37,071 bases of DNA from Vicinamibacterales bacterium (GTDB lineage: Bacteria; Acidobacteriota; Vicinamibacteria; Vicinamibacterales; JAKQTR01). This document shows positions 25,632 through 36,538 of this stretch, one piece after another. Location of the stretch: assembly GCA_025456345.1 (NCBI GenBank), contig JALOKU010000028.1, positions 1 through 37,071 on the forward strand, read 5' to 3'. Position numbers and translations under genes: made by a program. The notes beneath the pieces were generated by a model that did no database searches, was not told the DNA's origin, and saw only the letters and a list, made by a program, of their open reading frames with translations. Within the stretch, counting starts at the first letter, position 1, and each line of letters opens with the position of its first letter.

Positions 25632-27025
25632 GATCGCGCCTTTCCGGCTGCGGCGTGGGCGTTGTCGAGGCCGTCGCCCGTCCCCGTCGCGCTCGAGGGC
25701 TCGTGCGCGTGGCCGCCGCCCGGCCCGGCGTGCACGATCCGCAGGACGAGCAGCAGGTAGAGCAATCCGACCAATGCGTACAGCCCCATGAATCCGAAGA
25801 GCGTGAAGATCGTCATCCCGGCAGTGACGTTCTGCGATGTCGCCTCCGTCGTGCGCCGCAGGCCGTAGACGATCCACGGCTGACGCCCCACCTCGGCAAC
25901 CACCCAGCCGGCGTGGTTGGCGATGTACGGAAACGGCATGGCGAGCATGAGCGCCCAGAGGACGCCTCGTGATGCGAACAGGCGGCCGCGCCACAACTGG
26001 AACCCGGAGATCGCGAAGATCGCGATGAAGATCGTCCCCAGGCCGACCATGATGTGGTACGCGTAGTACACGATCTCGAGGGGTGGGCGCTGGTCCGCCG
26101 GGATGTCGTTCAGCCCGATCACTTCCTCCCGGGCGTCCCCGTAAATCAGATAGCTGAGCACGCCCGGCACGACGATCGCATCCATCAACTGCTTCCGTTC
26201 ACTGTCCGGCATCCCGATAATCGCCATGCCCGCGCGGGGTTGCGTTTCGAACACCCCCTCCATCGCCGCCATCTTCGCCGGCTGGAAGCGCGCGATGTTC
26301 TCGGCGTGGAACGATCCGGTCGGAAACAGCGACACCACCGAGAAGATGAGCCCGGCCGTCACGCCCACGCGGACGAACGTGCGCCCCTCGGCCTCGTGCT
26401 TTCGCGCGAGCAGATAGTAGGCGCCGATGCCCGCCATGACCATCGACGCCACCACCAGCGATCCCGAAATGACATGCGGGTACTGCCAGCGGGCATAGGG
26501 GTTCGTGAGGAGCGCCCACAGGCTCGTCAGCTCCGCCCGCCCTTCCACGATGCGGTACCCGACCGGGTGCTGCATCCAGGCGTTGGTGGCGACGATGAAG
26601 AAGCCCGAGAGGACCGCGCCGAACGCGACCATCACCGCCGAGAGCCAGTGCAGAACAGGACCGATGCGCCGTTCGCCGAAGAGGAACAGCCCGAGGAACG
26701 ACGACTCGGCGAAGAACGCGAAGACGCCTTCCATGAACAGGGTTTGTCCGACCACCGGCCCGGCGAAGCGCGAGAACCTGGCCCAGTTCGTCCCGAACTG
26801 GAACTCCATCGGGATGCCGGTCACCACGCCCGCGGCAAACGTGACCGCGAAGATGCGCGCCCAGAACCGCGCGGCCAAGCCGTAGTGCCGGTCCTTGGTC
26901 CTGAGCTCGAGCGTCTTGAGGACCGCGATCAGGACCCCCAGCCCCATCGTGAGGACGGGGAAGAGGTAGTGGAACATGATCGTGAAGGCGAACTGCCAGC
27001 GGGCAGCGGCGAATGCGTCGGCCAA
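25628..27025 (-). CDS. cydA: Cytochrome bd quinol oxidase subunit I
   Basis: Haem-bearing subunit of the high-affinity oxidase that reduces O2 to water with quinol electrons, 465 residues. Visible haem-ligand positions match E. coli CydA closely: H19 (FHYLFP), E99 and E107 (MEGVFAFFAE), H184 (the H186 equivalent) and M326 (YHIMVGLG, axial ligand of b558). K251 and E256 (QPAKMAAMEG) match the quinol-site pair, and GRQPW is present. The Q loop is short, as in the CIO-like or short-loop branch. The C-terminus is a Gly/His/Ala-rich tail. The start is TTG (27025) with GGCAGG upstream; no ATG lies near enough. No clear promoter was identified in the 125 nt between it and katG. Confidence 0.95.
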   Translation of the reverse strand: MADAFAAARWQFAFTIMFHYLFPVLTMGLGVLIAVLKTLELRTKDRHYGLAARFWARIFAVTFAAGVVTGIPMEFQFGTNWARFSRFAGPVVGQTLFMEGVFAFFAESSFLGLFLFGERRIGPVLHWLSAVMVAFGAVLSGFFIVATNAWMQHPVGYRIVEGRAELTSLWALLTNPYARWQYPHVISGSLVVASMVMAGIGAYYLLARKHEAEGRTFVRVGVTAGLIFSVVSLFPTGSFHAENIARFQPAKMAAMEGVFETQPRAGMAIIGMPDSERKQLMDAIVVPGVLSYLIYGDAREEVIGLNDIPADQRPPLEIVYYAYHIMVGLGTIFIAIFAISGFQLWRGRLFASRGVLWALMLAMPFPYIANHAGWVVAEVGRQPWIVYGLRRTTEATSQNVTAGMTIFTLFGFMGLYALVGLLYLLLVLRIVHAGPGGGHAHEPSSATGTGDGLDNAHAAAGKARS

Positions 27026-27107
27026 GGCTGTGCCTGCCTTTCGGGTGAGAACTAGCAGTCTACCTCACCGGGACGCGCGGGGAAATGCTGGGTCGGGGGC
27101 GGGCGGC

Positions 27108-27135
27108 CGGCCGGCGGGGCTGCCCCCGCCGGCCG
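27108..27135 (-). terminator. Hairpin terminator after katG
   Basis: CGGCCGGCGGGG and CCCCGCCGGCCG form a perfect 12-bp stem with a 4-nt loop, 15 nt beyond the katG stop. It separates the perR-katG unit from cydAB. No T-tract follows on the minus strand. Confidence 0.65.
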
Positions 27136-27150
27136 AACTGGAGGACCGAA

Positions 27151-29364
<2,214 letters not shown>

Positions 29365-29847
29365 TTAGCGGGCTTTCCCGCGTGGTGAGATCCTGCCCTC
29401 GGTTCTGGCGCAGCGGCTGCAGACGCCCCGCACTTCGACCTGCGTGGTGATGACGCGGCCCAGTTCCTGGACGGAGGCGGGCACGCGCAACGCTGCCAGT
29501 TCGGCGCTTTCGAAATCCCTCGCCAGCCCGCAGTGGACGCAGACGTAGTGGTGGTGCTGGTCCAGGTTGGCATCGAAGCGGACGCGCTCGCGCCTGGGCC
29601 CGAGCGTGGTGACCAGGCCCAGGTCGTTGAGCATCCACAGCGTCCGGTAGACCGTGTCGATCGACACCGTCGGCACCCGCTTTCGGACGGCCCGGCACAC
29701 GGCGTCCGCGTCGGGGTGCTCGAGGCTGGACGCCACCTCGTGGAAGATCTCGAGGCGCTGGTGCGTGAGCTTGACGCCGGCGGCCGCGGCCGCCGACCTG
29801 AAGCGGTCGAGGCGGCGCTCAACGGCGAGGCGAGGAACCTTGTTCAC
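29365..29847 (-). CDS. perR: Fur-family peroxide sensor, PerR type
   Basis: Metal-dependent repressor, 160 residues. A winged-helix N-terminal domain ([36 protein letters not shown]) is followed by a dimerisation domain. Regulatory-metal ligands correspond to B. subtilis PerR: H44 (H37), D92 (D85), H98 (H91), H100 (H93) and D111 (D104). Asp rather than Glu at the last position is the PerR hallmark that permits iron-catalysed His oxidation. The structural zinc site C103-x2-C106 / C143-x2-C146 is complete. The start is GTG (29847) with AGGA 9 nt upstream. It is first in an operon with katG. PerR rather than Fur is well supported by residues and context. Confidence 0.92.
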   Translation of the reverse strand: MNKVPRLAVERRLDRFRSAAAAAGVKLTHQRLEIFHEVASSLEHPDADAVCRAVRKRVPTVSIDTVYRTLWMLNDLGLVTTLGPRRERVRFDANLDQHHHYVCVHCGLARDFESAELAALRVPASVQELGRVITTQVEVRGVCSRCARTEGRISPRGKAR

Positions 29848-29852
29848 GAGTC

Positions 29853-29885
29853 ATTCCTATTTACGCAGAACTTGCACCTAGGAAT
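29853..29885 (-). promoter_or_regulatory. Candidate PerR operator upstream of perR-katG
   Basis: ATTCCTA and TAGGAAT form a perfect 7-bp inverted repeat 19 nt apart. One arm overlaps the -10 of the promoter at 29883-29911; the other contains the AGGA ribosome-binding site of perR. It is not a classical 7-1-7 PerR box, so binding is inference. Confidence 0.4.
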
Positions 29886-29911
29886 CTAGCGGCTCCTCTG
29901 CGGGATGTCAA
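29883..29911 (-). promoter_or_regulatory. Sigma-70 promoter for perR-katG
   Basis: On the minus strand, a perfect TTGACA (29911-29906), a 17-nt spacer and TAGATT (29888-29883). Transcription would begin near 29876, leaving a leader of about 30 nt before the GTG start. Confidence 0.7.
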
Positions 29912-29991
29912 GGCCGATGGGCAATCGGCGGGCGCAGTGTGCTACCGTTCTCCGCGCATCCCCGCCGGGAAGGGCCGTGGGGCTTGAGGTC

Positions 29992-30579
29992 ATGAGAAAG
30001 CCGTCTTCAGCGGTCTGGGTGACCACCGCGGCGTCACTGGCCTACGCGACGCTTCGCTACAACGTCTTCAAGGGCGTGGCCTGGGCCGACTGGCCCGTCT
30101 TCATCCTGAACAAGGGTCTGGCCCTGGCGAGCCTGCTGGTGCTGGCCGCCTGGATTCTGGGGCACCGGAGATCGACGGACGCGTCCGAGCCGGCGCTTCT
30201 GGCGGCCGCGTCACGGCTGATGCTGGGGCACATCGGCCTGTCGCTCGCCGCGCTCTCGCCGGTCTACTTCCCGGCGTTCTTTGCGGACGGCCGGCTCACC
30301 TGGCAGGCAGGCACCGCCCTGGCGATTGGCGTGGCGGCCGCAGTAGCCCTGCCCGTCGTCTCGCGGCCGGGCCGCGCCCACCGGTCCAGGCTCCGTGGCC
30401 TGGGCCTGATTGCGTTCGCGGCGGGGTGCCATGCGGCGCTGTTCGGGTATTCGAGCTGGTTCACGCCAGCGGCGTGGCCCGGGTCCCTGCCGCCCATCAC
30501 GCTCGTCTCGTTTGCGGCAGGCCTTGCCGGGATCGGCGCGGCGTGGAGCGGGCATGCACGCCCGCCCAGCGGCCGCTGA
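29992..30579 (+). CDS. Six-helix membrane protein of unknown function
   Basis: About 195 residues from the ATG at 29992, where a GAGG lies directly before it; an in-frame extension back to 29905 is Arg-rich and less likely to be real. Hydrophobic spans lie at about 8-25, 30-55, 72-98, 105-125, 137-158 and 165-187. HIGLSLAALSPVYFPAFF and WADWPVFILNKG are distinctive, but I cannot assign a family. Conserved-looking His in helices loosely recalls ferric-reductase-like membrane domains, but this is weak. It is divergent from perR-katG. Confidence 0.7.
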   Translation: MRKPSSAVWVTTAASLAYATLRYNVFKGVAWADWPVFILNKGLALASLLVLAAWILGHRRSTDASEPALLAAASRLMLGHIGLSLAALSPVYFPAFFADGRLTWQAGTALAIGVAAAVALPVVSRPGRAHRSRLRGLGLIAFAAGCHAALFGYSSWFTPAAWPGSLPPITLVSFAAGLAGIGAAWSGHARPPSGR

Positions 30580-30597
30580 ACCGTCCCTGCTCCGCCG

Positions 30598-31212
30598 CTA
30601 CCGCGCGTACTTGATCCCGCAGCCGTACGGGCGGGAGGTCGCCGTCGTCACGGCCTTGCCAGCCATGCCCTCGGCGAGCGCCGCCGACACGTAGTTGGAG
30701 GCAGTCGCCAGGTCGGCCTGGTCGCTGGTCGGCTTGTCGTCGATCGCGCCGTTGTAGACCAGGACGCCGTCAGGATTGACGACGAACATGTGCGGCGTCG
30801 TTTTGGCGTCGTAAAGGCGCCCGATCTCGCCCGTCGGGTCGAGCAGGATGGCGGACGGCGCGGCGTTCTTCTGCGCGAAGTACGCATTGGCCTGCGCGGC
30901 CTCCATGTGCCCCTGCTGGCCCGCGGCCGACGACAGGATGGTGAGCCACACCACGCCCTTCGACGTCCACTCCTGCTGGAGCCTCTGCATGTTGTTCCCG
31001 CCGTAGTGCTTCTTCACGTACGGGCAGCCTTCGTTGTGCCACTCGAGCACAACCCACTTGCCCTTGAAGTCGGAGAGGTTGTGCACCTTGCCCTTGCTGT
31101 CGGTGCCCTTGAACGCGGGGGCCGGCGCACCGGTTTTCGACGCGTGGGTGGTCATGGGAGCGGCAGCCACCGCGATGGCCAGCGCTGCGGCAAGGATGGT
31201 CGTCTTCTTCAT
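30598..31212 (-). CDS. Exported redoxin (thioredoxin-fold protein)
   Basis: A 204-residue periplasmic thioredoxin-fold protein. The signal peptide ends around THASK. The fold begins GAPAPAFKGTDSKGKVHNLSDFKGKWVVLEW. The active site HNEGCPYVKKHY has a single Cys (C63) instead of CxxC. The only other Cys is C198 near the C-terminus (YGCGIKY). This resembles the AhpC/TSA-like redoxin family and suits a peroxidatic or resolving pair better than a disulphide isomerase. AGGAG lies 7 nt before the ATG. It is 28 nt after the DsbD-alpha-like gene, so both are likely co-transcribed. Reaction not proven. Confidence 0.87.
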   Translation of the reverse strand: MKKTTILAAALAIAVAAAPMTTHASKTGAPAPAFKGTDSKGKVHNLSDFKGKWVVLEWHNEGCPYVKKHYGGNNMQRLQQEWTSKGVVWLTILSSAAGQQGHMEAAQANAYFAQKNAAPSAILLDPTGEIGRLYDAKTTPHMFVVNPDGVLVYNGAIDDKPTSDQADLATASNYVSAALAEGMAGKAVTTATSRPYGCGIKYAR

Positions 31213-31240
31213 CAGGGGCTCCTGTCTTCTATCTTCTGTC

Positions 31241-32107
31241 CTACCGTACAGGCGCCGCGATGGTGTACGCGCGCCCGCCTGCAAGCGTGAGCACTCCCCG
31301 CAGCACGGCGGGATCCTTCGCGAGTTGGCTCGATTTGCGAAGCACGAGGCGGACGCCGTCCGGGAGCGGCGTGACGGCTTGCGCGGCGGAGTCGTTCACC
31401 TGGCTCAACTCGAGGGGGAAGAACACCGCCTCGGTCTCCCGCGCCCCGGTGAGGACGTCGACGACGAAGGTCTCGCCGTTCGAGCGCACCGAGGTCTTCC
31501 AGGCGGGCGGCGCCGGTTTCGGCACCTGGCCGCGCGCCGCCTCGATGGCCTCCGCCCAGCCGGACACCTGCCCGATCTCCTGCGCGTTCAGCGGAAACCT
31601 CAGCGACAGCTCCGCCTTGCCGGGCACGCAGAGGTTCGCGCATGCCATCCAGCGGACCGCCGCCTTGACGGAGAACTCCTGCGGGACCCGCGCGCCGGCC
31701 GCGACGGCAACCGCCACGGGCAGCACGACGCTCTCGTGATATCCGTAGTTGACCAGCCCGCCGATGTCGATCCGCTCGGGTGCCGGCCACTCGAGGCCGG
31801 CCGCCATCATGCCCGGCGGAAACGTCCAGGTCACCTCCGGAGGCCCGCCCGAGTCCCCGGGGTTGCGCCAGTAGACGTGCCACTCCGGATCGAGGTCGAA
31901 TTTCAGCGCGAGCCGCATGCCGGGTCCGGGCGCCGCGCGGTCCGCAATCAGCTCGACGCGCACGTGCGGGCCCTGCCCTGTGCGGGCCGCGGGTCCGGGC
32001 GTCTGGGCGCCGGCAGGACCCGGAACCAGAGCCAGCGAAATGGCAGCCACGGCGCACGCGCCGGCGGCGCGCAGGGGGGTGGTCGGCAACATGAGAGATT
32101 GATCCAT
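31241..32107 (-). CDS. Periplasmic DsbD N-terminal-domain-like protein
   Basis: About 288 residues with a signal peptide (ending GPAGAQ). The domain matches the DsbD alpha (DsbC-interacting) module: DPEWHVYWRNPGDSGGPPEVTW, NYGYHESVVLPV, and the redox pair in RWMACANLCVPG (C-x4-C). The transmembrane beta and thioredoxin gamma domains of full-length DsbD are absent, so it cannot itself bring electrons across the membrane. The start is one of two in-frame ATGs (32107 or 32092). A TAGAAT hexamer overlaps the first ATG. Coupling with the redoxin downstream suggests a two-protein periplasmic thiol relay. Confidence 0.85.
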   Translation of the reverse strand: MDQSLMLPTTPLRAAGACAVAAISLALVPGPAGAQTPGPAARTGQGPHVRVELIADRAAPGPGMRLALKFDLDPEWHVYWRNPGDSGGPPEVTWTFPPGMMAAGLEWPAPERIDIGGLVNYGYHESVVLPVAVAVAAGARVPQEFSVKAAVRWMACANLCVPGKAELSLRFPLNAQEIGQVSGWAEAIEAARGQVPKPAPPAWKTSVRSNGETFVVDVLTGARETEAVFFPLELSQVNDSAAQAVTPLPDGVRLVLRKSSQLAKDPAVLRGVLTLAGGRAYTIAAPVR

Positions 32108-32224
32108 TCTATGGGACGCCGGCACCGGCCGGGAAGATCCCGTTTCCAGATCAAGTCGCCATGCCGCAACACCGGCCTGTCGGTCGGCGGACCCGGGTGG
32201 CCGTCATGAATCCCGACCTTCGAT

Positions 32225-33076
32225 CTACCGCAGCCGGATCCGCGCCGTCACCGGGAAGTGATCGGACGGGTACCGCCCGTCACGCGACGTCCGCACGATG
32301 GCGGCGTCGAGGACCTCGGTGCCCGGCTCGACGAAGACGAAGTCGATCTTGTCGCCGGTGGTCTGGCCCGGCTTGAAGCCGTTGAAGGTCCCCACCTCTT
32401 TCGCGTCAGGGTGGCGCGCCCTGAAGCTGTCGACGAACGAGGCGCGCATCGCCACGGCGGCCGCGTTGTCTTCTGCGGCGTTGAAATCCCCCGTGACCAC
32501 CACCGGCGCCTTCGGGTCGCGGGCCGCGATCCGTTCCAGCAGCAGCGCCACGCTGCGCTCACGAGACGGCTGCGACTGGTGGTCCAGATGCACGTTGAAG
32601 AAGTAGAAGGAAGGGCCCTCCCGGTCCTCGAAGTAGGCCCAGGTGGAGATGCGCTCGATCTGGTTGCCCCAGGAGGCGGACTTGACCACGCCCGGAGTGT
32701 CGGAGAACCAGAACGTGTCGCTGCGCCGCGCCCGGAGCCGCGCCGTCCGGTAGAGAATCGCCGCGTACTCCCCGGCGCGCCGCCCGTCGCCGCGGCCGAC
32801 GCCGACGTAGTCGTAGCCCGGCACCGCCTGCAGGATTTCGTCGATCTGGCCGTGCAGCGCTTCCTGCAGGCCGACCACGTCCGCCTGCTGCTCGCGCAGG
32901 AGCGCGTACAGCTGCTCGCGCCGCTTCAGCCAGTGGTTATCGCCGTCGTTGGCGGTGCCGTAGCGGATGTTGAACGACATGACCGTCAGCGGCGCCGCCA
33001 GGGCCGGTTGAGGCGCGGGTGCGGCCGCCGGCGCCTGCGCGACGGCAAGCGCGAGGAGCAGAGAAAAGAGAGTCAT
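32225..33076 (-). CDS. Exported endonuclease/exonuclease/phosphatase family protein
   Basis: A 283-residue protein with a signal peptide and an Ala/Pro-rich start, then the EEP fold: MSFNIRYG (Asn), LQEA (metal-binding Glu), VHLDH, TGDFNA (Asp/Asn) and SDHFPV (catalytic Asp-His). All key acidic and His residues are present. Secreted members are usually phosphodiesterases of the sphingomyelinase or nuclease-like type; substrate unknown. AAGGA lies just before the ATG. It is separated from the DsbD-like gene by 117 nt on the same strand. Confidence 0.92.
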   Translation of the reverse strand: MTLFSLLLALAVAQAPAAAPAPQPALAAPLTVMSFNIRYGTANDGDNHWLKRREQLYALLREQQADVVGLQEALHGQIDEILQAVPGYDYVGVGRGDGRRAGEYAAILYRTARLRARRSDTFWFSDTPGVVKSASWGNQIERISTWAYFEDREGPSFYFFNVHLDHQSQPSRERSVALLLERIAARDPKAPVVVTGDFNAAEDNAAAVAMRASFVDSFRARHPDAKEVGTFNGFKPGQTTGDKIDFVFVEPGTEVLDAAIVRTSRDGRYPSDHFPVTARIRLR

Positions 33077-33174
33077 TGGTGGTCCTTCTGTCGAAGCCCG
33101 CGGCAGTGGCCACCATTATAGGCCTCAGGGCGCCATCTCCTTTACTCACAGCCCGTGCCCGCGTAGGATGCGTC

Positions 33175-33290
33175 AGGGGTCGGGACTAATTACGCCCGGA
33201 AGGCGCCGACGATGACGGATCTGTCATCGCTCGCGCGATGACAATTCTGTCGCTTTCAGAAGGCGCCGTACGTAATTAGTCCCGACCCCT
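33175..33290. repeat. 116-bp element with perfect 20-bp terminal inverted repeats
   Basis: The arms are AGGGGTCGGGACTAATTACG (33175-33194) and its exact complement (33271-33290). Inside, AAGGCGCCG occurs twice as a direct repeat (33200-33208, 33260-33268). GATGAC/GTCATC/GATGAC (33211, 33223, 33237) can form two alternative small hairpins. There is no ORF. It lies in the 231-nt gap before the Asp-box protein, ending 3 nt before that gene's GAGGAGG. A MITE- or REPIN-like insertion is likely; no clear target duplication was seen. Confidence 0.8.
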
Positions 33291-33307
33291 TCCGAGGAGG
33301 AATCGCC

Positions 33308-36300
33308 ATGCCGACGGCGACCCGGTCGATGCTCCGCTCCCTGGCGCTCGCGATCGCGTGCGCCGCGCTCTTCGTGCCCTCGGGCCGTGCGCAACAGGCG
33401 GCGCGCCCGTCCCCTGACACGTACGGCGCGCTTCGATGGCGCTACATCGGGCCGGAAGGCAACCGGTTCTCGGCGGCCGCCGGCATCCCGGGCGACTCCT
33501 CCACCTATTACGTGGGCGCGGCGTCCGGCGGCATTTTCAAGACGACCGACGCCGGCGTGCACTGGCAGGCCATCTTCGACGGCCACCCGGTCCAGTCGAT
33601 CGGCGCCCTCGCCGTCTCCGTCTCCGACCCGAACATCGTCTGGGCCGGCACCGGCGAGGGCAAGATTCGCAGCCACATCTCGCTGGGCCAGGGCATCTAC
33701 AAGTCCACCGACGCCGGCAAGTCGTGGACGCTGATGGGGCTCGAGCAGACGGGGCGCATCCCGCGCCTGGTCATCGATCCACAGAACCCGGATGTCGTGC
33801 TCGCGTGCGCACTCGGCCACGCGTACGGACCGCAGCCCGAGCGCGGCGTGTTCCGCACGACCGACGGCGGCAAGACGTGGGCGAAGACGCTGTTTGTCGA
33901 CGACAACACCGGTTGCTCCGACATCGCGATGGACCTGAACAACCCGCGCATCCTGTTCGCAGGAATGTGGCAGCTGGAGATTCACACGTGGGGCCGCACG
34001 AGCGGCGGCCCGGGCAGCGGTCTGTACACGTCGCGCGACGGCGGCGTCACGTGGAAGAAGCTCACCGGCCGCGGCCTGCCCGCCAGGCCGGTCGGCAAGG
34101 TTGCCGTCGCCATCTCCCGCTCGAACCCCAACCGCGTGTACGCGCTGATCGAGACAGGCGACGGCATCCCCTGGGACGGCAAGGAGACGGATGCGGGCCA
34201 GGTGTTCCGCAGCGACGACGGGGGCGAGACCTGGCGGGTCGTGAGCTACGACCACCTCGCCATGGGCCGCCCTCACTATTACTCGCGGATGGCCGTCGCG
34301 CCCGACGACGAGGACGAGGCGTACTTCTTGACCGCCTCCTACGCGAGAACCCTGGACGGCGGCTTGACGCTCACCCAGCTGACACGCGACCAGGCCCCCG
34401 GCGGCGATCATCACGACATGTGGATCGATCCGACGAACGCCGATCGCATGATTGTCGCGCACGACCAGGGCCTGTCGATCTCCATCAACCGGGGGCGCAC
34501 GTGGTTCAAGCAGCGCCTCACGAACGCGCAGATGTACCACGTGACCGTCGACAGCGCGATCCCGTACAACGTCCTGGGCAACAAGCAGGACGAGCCGACG
34601 TACCGCGGTCCCAGCAACAGCCGTCTGGCCAGCGGCATCATTCCGCGCGCGATGTGGCACGCGGTCGGCGGGGGCGAGAGCGGGTTCGCCACCCCTGACC
34701 CGACCGATCCCAACATTGTCTGGTCGAGCGCCTCCGGCTCCGGCATGGTCGGCGGCATCGTCGTCCGCTTCGAGGAGATGAGACGGCAGTTCCGGAACGT
34801 CGAGGTATGGCCCGACCAGTCGAACGGCCCGGCCGAGGGGCTGAAGTACCGTTTCGTGTGGGACGCGCCGCTGCTCATCTCGCCGCACGACCACAACACC
34901 GTCTACACCGGCAGCCAGCACGTGCACCGGACGACAAACGGCGGCCAGTCGTGGGAGGTCGTCAGCCCCGACCTGACGCTGAACGACCGGAGCCGGATGG
35001 GCAGTTCGGGCGGCCTCACCGGAGACAACATCGGCGTCGAGTACGCCGGCGTCGTCCACGGCCTGGCCGAGTCGCCGAAGGAGCGCGGCCTCATCTGGGC
35101 CGGCACCAACGACGGCCTGCTGCACCTGACGCGGGACGGCGGCAGGACGTGGACCAATGTGACGAAGAACCTGCCCGGTCTGCCGCCGTGGGGATCCTTC
35201 CGCAGCATCGTCGCGTCGCGGTACGAGGCCGGAACCGCGTACGTGGTCGTCGATCTCCACCAGGTCAACAACCGGGATCCGTTCATCTACAAGACCGCGG
35301 ACTTCGGCCGGACGTTCCGCGCGATCACCAGCGGCATCCCGAAGAGCATGCTGAGCTACGCGAAGGCGATCTGCGAAGACCCCGTGAGACGAGGCCTGCT
35401 CTACGCCGGCACCGAGAACGCGATCTACGTCTCGTTCGACGACGGGGAGAACTGGCAGCCCCTGCAGACGAACCTGCCGGCCGCGCCCGTGTCGTGGATC
35501 ACCGTGCAGGAGCACTTCAACGACCTCGTGATCTCGACCTACGGCCGCGGCTTCTGGATCATGGACGACATCGGGCCGCTGCAGCAGATGACGCCGCAGG
35601 TGCTGGCGTCGGACGCGCACCTCTTCACGGTGCGGCCGGCGTACCGGTTCCGGTTCATCACGGCGCCCTCGACGCCGTACGACGATCCCACGGTCGGGGA
35701 GAACCCCGAATACGGCGCGTCGATCAACTATTACCTGAAGGCAGCGGTGCCCGGCCCCGTGACGCTGACGATCCTCGACGCGAAGGGCCACGTCGTGAGG
35801 ACGCTCACCGGCACGGGACGCGCGGGCCTCAACCGTGTGAACTGGGACCTGCGGGGCGAGCCGTCCGACACGATCCGGATGCGCACCAGCCCCCTGTCGC
35901 CTGCGCCGCACGTCCGGCTGGGGCCCGAGGGCTGGCGGCCGCCGGCTGGCGGCGGGGCGGCCATCAGCATCCTGCAGCCGCCGGGCACCTACACCGTGAA
36001 GCTCTCCGCCGGCGGGCGGGAGCTGACGCAGCCCCTCATCGTGCGCAAGGATCCGCATTCAGCGGGCACCGAGGCCGACATCGAGGCGCAGACGCAGACG
36101 CTCGTCGAACTGCGCCGCGATCTCAACACGGCGGTAAACCTGCTGAACCGTCTCGAACTCGTGCGGAGCCAGATCGAGTCGCTCGGGCGGGTCGTAAGCG
36201 ACGCGGAAGTGACGAAGGCCGGCGCCGTGCTGAACCAGAAGCTGATCGATCTCGAGATGCTGCTGATCGACCTGCGGATCACCGGCGCCCAGGACGGCAT

Positions 36301-36523
36301 CCGCTTCGCGGCCAAGCTCATCTCGCGGTTCGGCTACCTCGCGAACGGGGTGTCGAACGCGGATTTCAGGCCGACGGACCAGCACCTGGAGGTGCAGAAG
36401 CTGCTGGCGGAACGCATTCGCGCAAGAGTCGCCGACTTCGACGCAATCGCCGGCGGCGACCTGGCGGCGTTCAACCAGATGCTCCGCTCGCGCAACATCC
36501 CGAACATCGTGGCTGGGCGCTGA
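33308..36523 (+). CDS. Secreted Asp-box (VPS10/sortilin-like) beta-propeller protein
   Basis: A 1071-residue exported protein. GAGGAGG lies 7 nt before the ATG and fixes the start; the signal peptide ends around GRAQQ. Residues about 40-760 hold at least eight Asp-box (BNR) motifs such as FKTTDAGVHW, YKSTDAGKSW, FRTTDGGKTW, YTSRDGGVTW and LTRDGGRTW, forming one or two beta-propellers. A beta-sandwich follows (WDLRGEP, GTYTVKLSAGG), then a C-terminal coiled coil from about 915. Acidobacterial paralogues are annotated as glycosyl hydrolases or WD40/YVTN proteins, but no catalytic residues of a sialidase can be identified. Role unknown, probably binding of surface or extracellular polymers. Confidence 0.9.
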   Translation: MPTATRSMLRSLALAIACAALFVPSGRAQQAARPSPDTYGALRWRYIGPEGNRFSAAAGIPGDSSTYYVGAASGGIFKTTDAGVHWQAIFDGHPVQSIGALAVSVSDPNIVWAGTGEGKIRSHISLGQGIYKSTDAGKSWTLMGLEQTGRIPRLVIDPQNPDVVLACALGHAYGPQPERGVFRTTDGGKTWAKTLFVDDNTGCSDIAMDLNNPRILFAGMWQLEIHTWGRTSGGPGSGLYTSRDGGVTWKKLTGRGLPARPVGKVAVAISRSNPNRVYALIETGDGIPWDGKETDAGQVFRSDDGGETWRVVSYDHLAMGRPHYYSRMAVAPDDEDEAYFLTASYARTLDGGLTLTQLTRDQAPGGDHHDMWIDPTNADRMIVAHDQGLSISINRGRTWFKQRLTNAQMYHVTVDSAIPYNVLGNKQDEPTYRGPSNSRLASGIIPRAMWHAVGGGESGFATPDPTDPNIVWSSASGSGMVGGIVVRFEEMRRQFRNVEVWPDQSNGPAEGLKYRFVWDAPLLISPHDHNTVYTGSQHVHRTTNGGQSWEVVSPDLTLNDRSRMGSSGGLTGDNIGVEYAGVVHGLAESPKERGLIWAGTNDGLLHLTRDGGRTWTNVTKNLPGLPPWGSFRSIVASRYEAGTAYVVVDLHQVNNRDPFIYKTADFGRTFRAITSGIPKSMLSYAKAICEDPVRRGLLYAGTENAIYVSFDDGENWQPLQTNLPAAPVSWITVQEHFNDLVISTYGRGFWIMDDIGPLQQMTPQVLASDAHLFTVRPAYRFRFITAPSTPYDDPTVGENPEYGASINYYLKAAVPGPVTLTILDAKGHVVRTLTGTGRAGLNRVNWDLRGEPSDTIRMRTSPLSPAPHVRLGPEGWRPPAGGGAAISILQPPGTYTVKLSAGGRELTQPLIVRKDPHSAGTEADIEAQTQTLVELRRDLNTAVNLLNRLELVRSQIESLGRVVSDAEVTKAGAVLNQKLIDLEMLLIDLRITGAQDGIRFAAKLISRFGYLANGVSNADFRPTDQHLEVQKLLAERIRARVADFDAIAGGDLAAFNQMLRSRNIPNIVAGR

Positions 36524-36538
36524 GCCCGCCGCCTGGCG

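Noticed and set aside
33224-36058. 944-codon open frame on the minus strand
   Set aside because: Antisense to the Asp-box gene, which has a signal peptide, Asp-box motifs and a strong ribosome-binding site.
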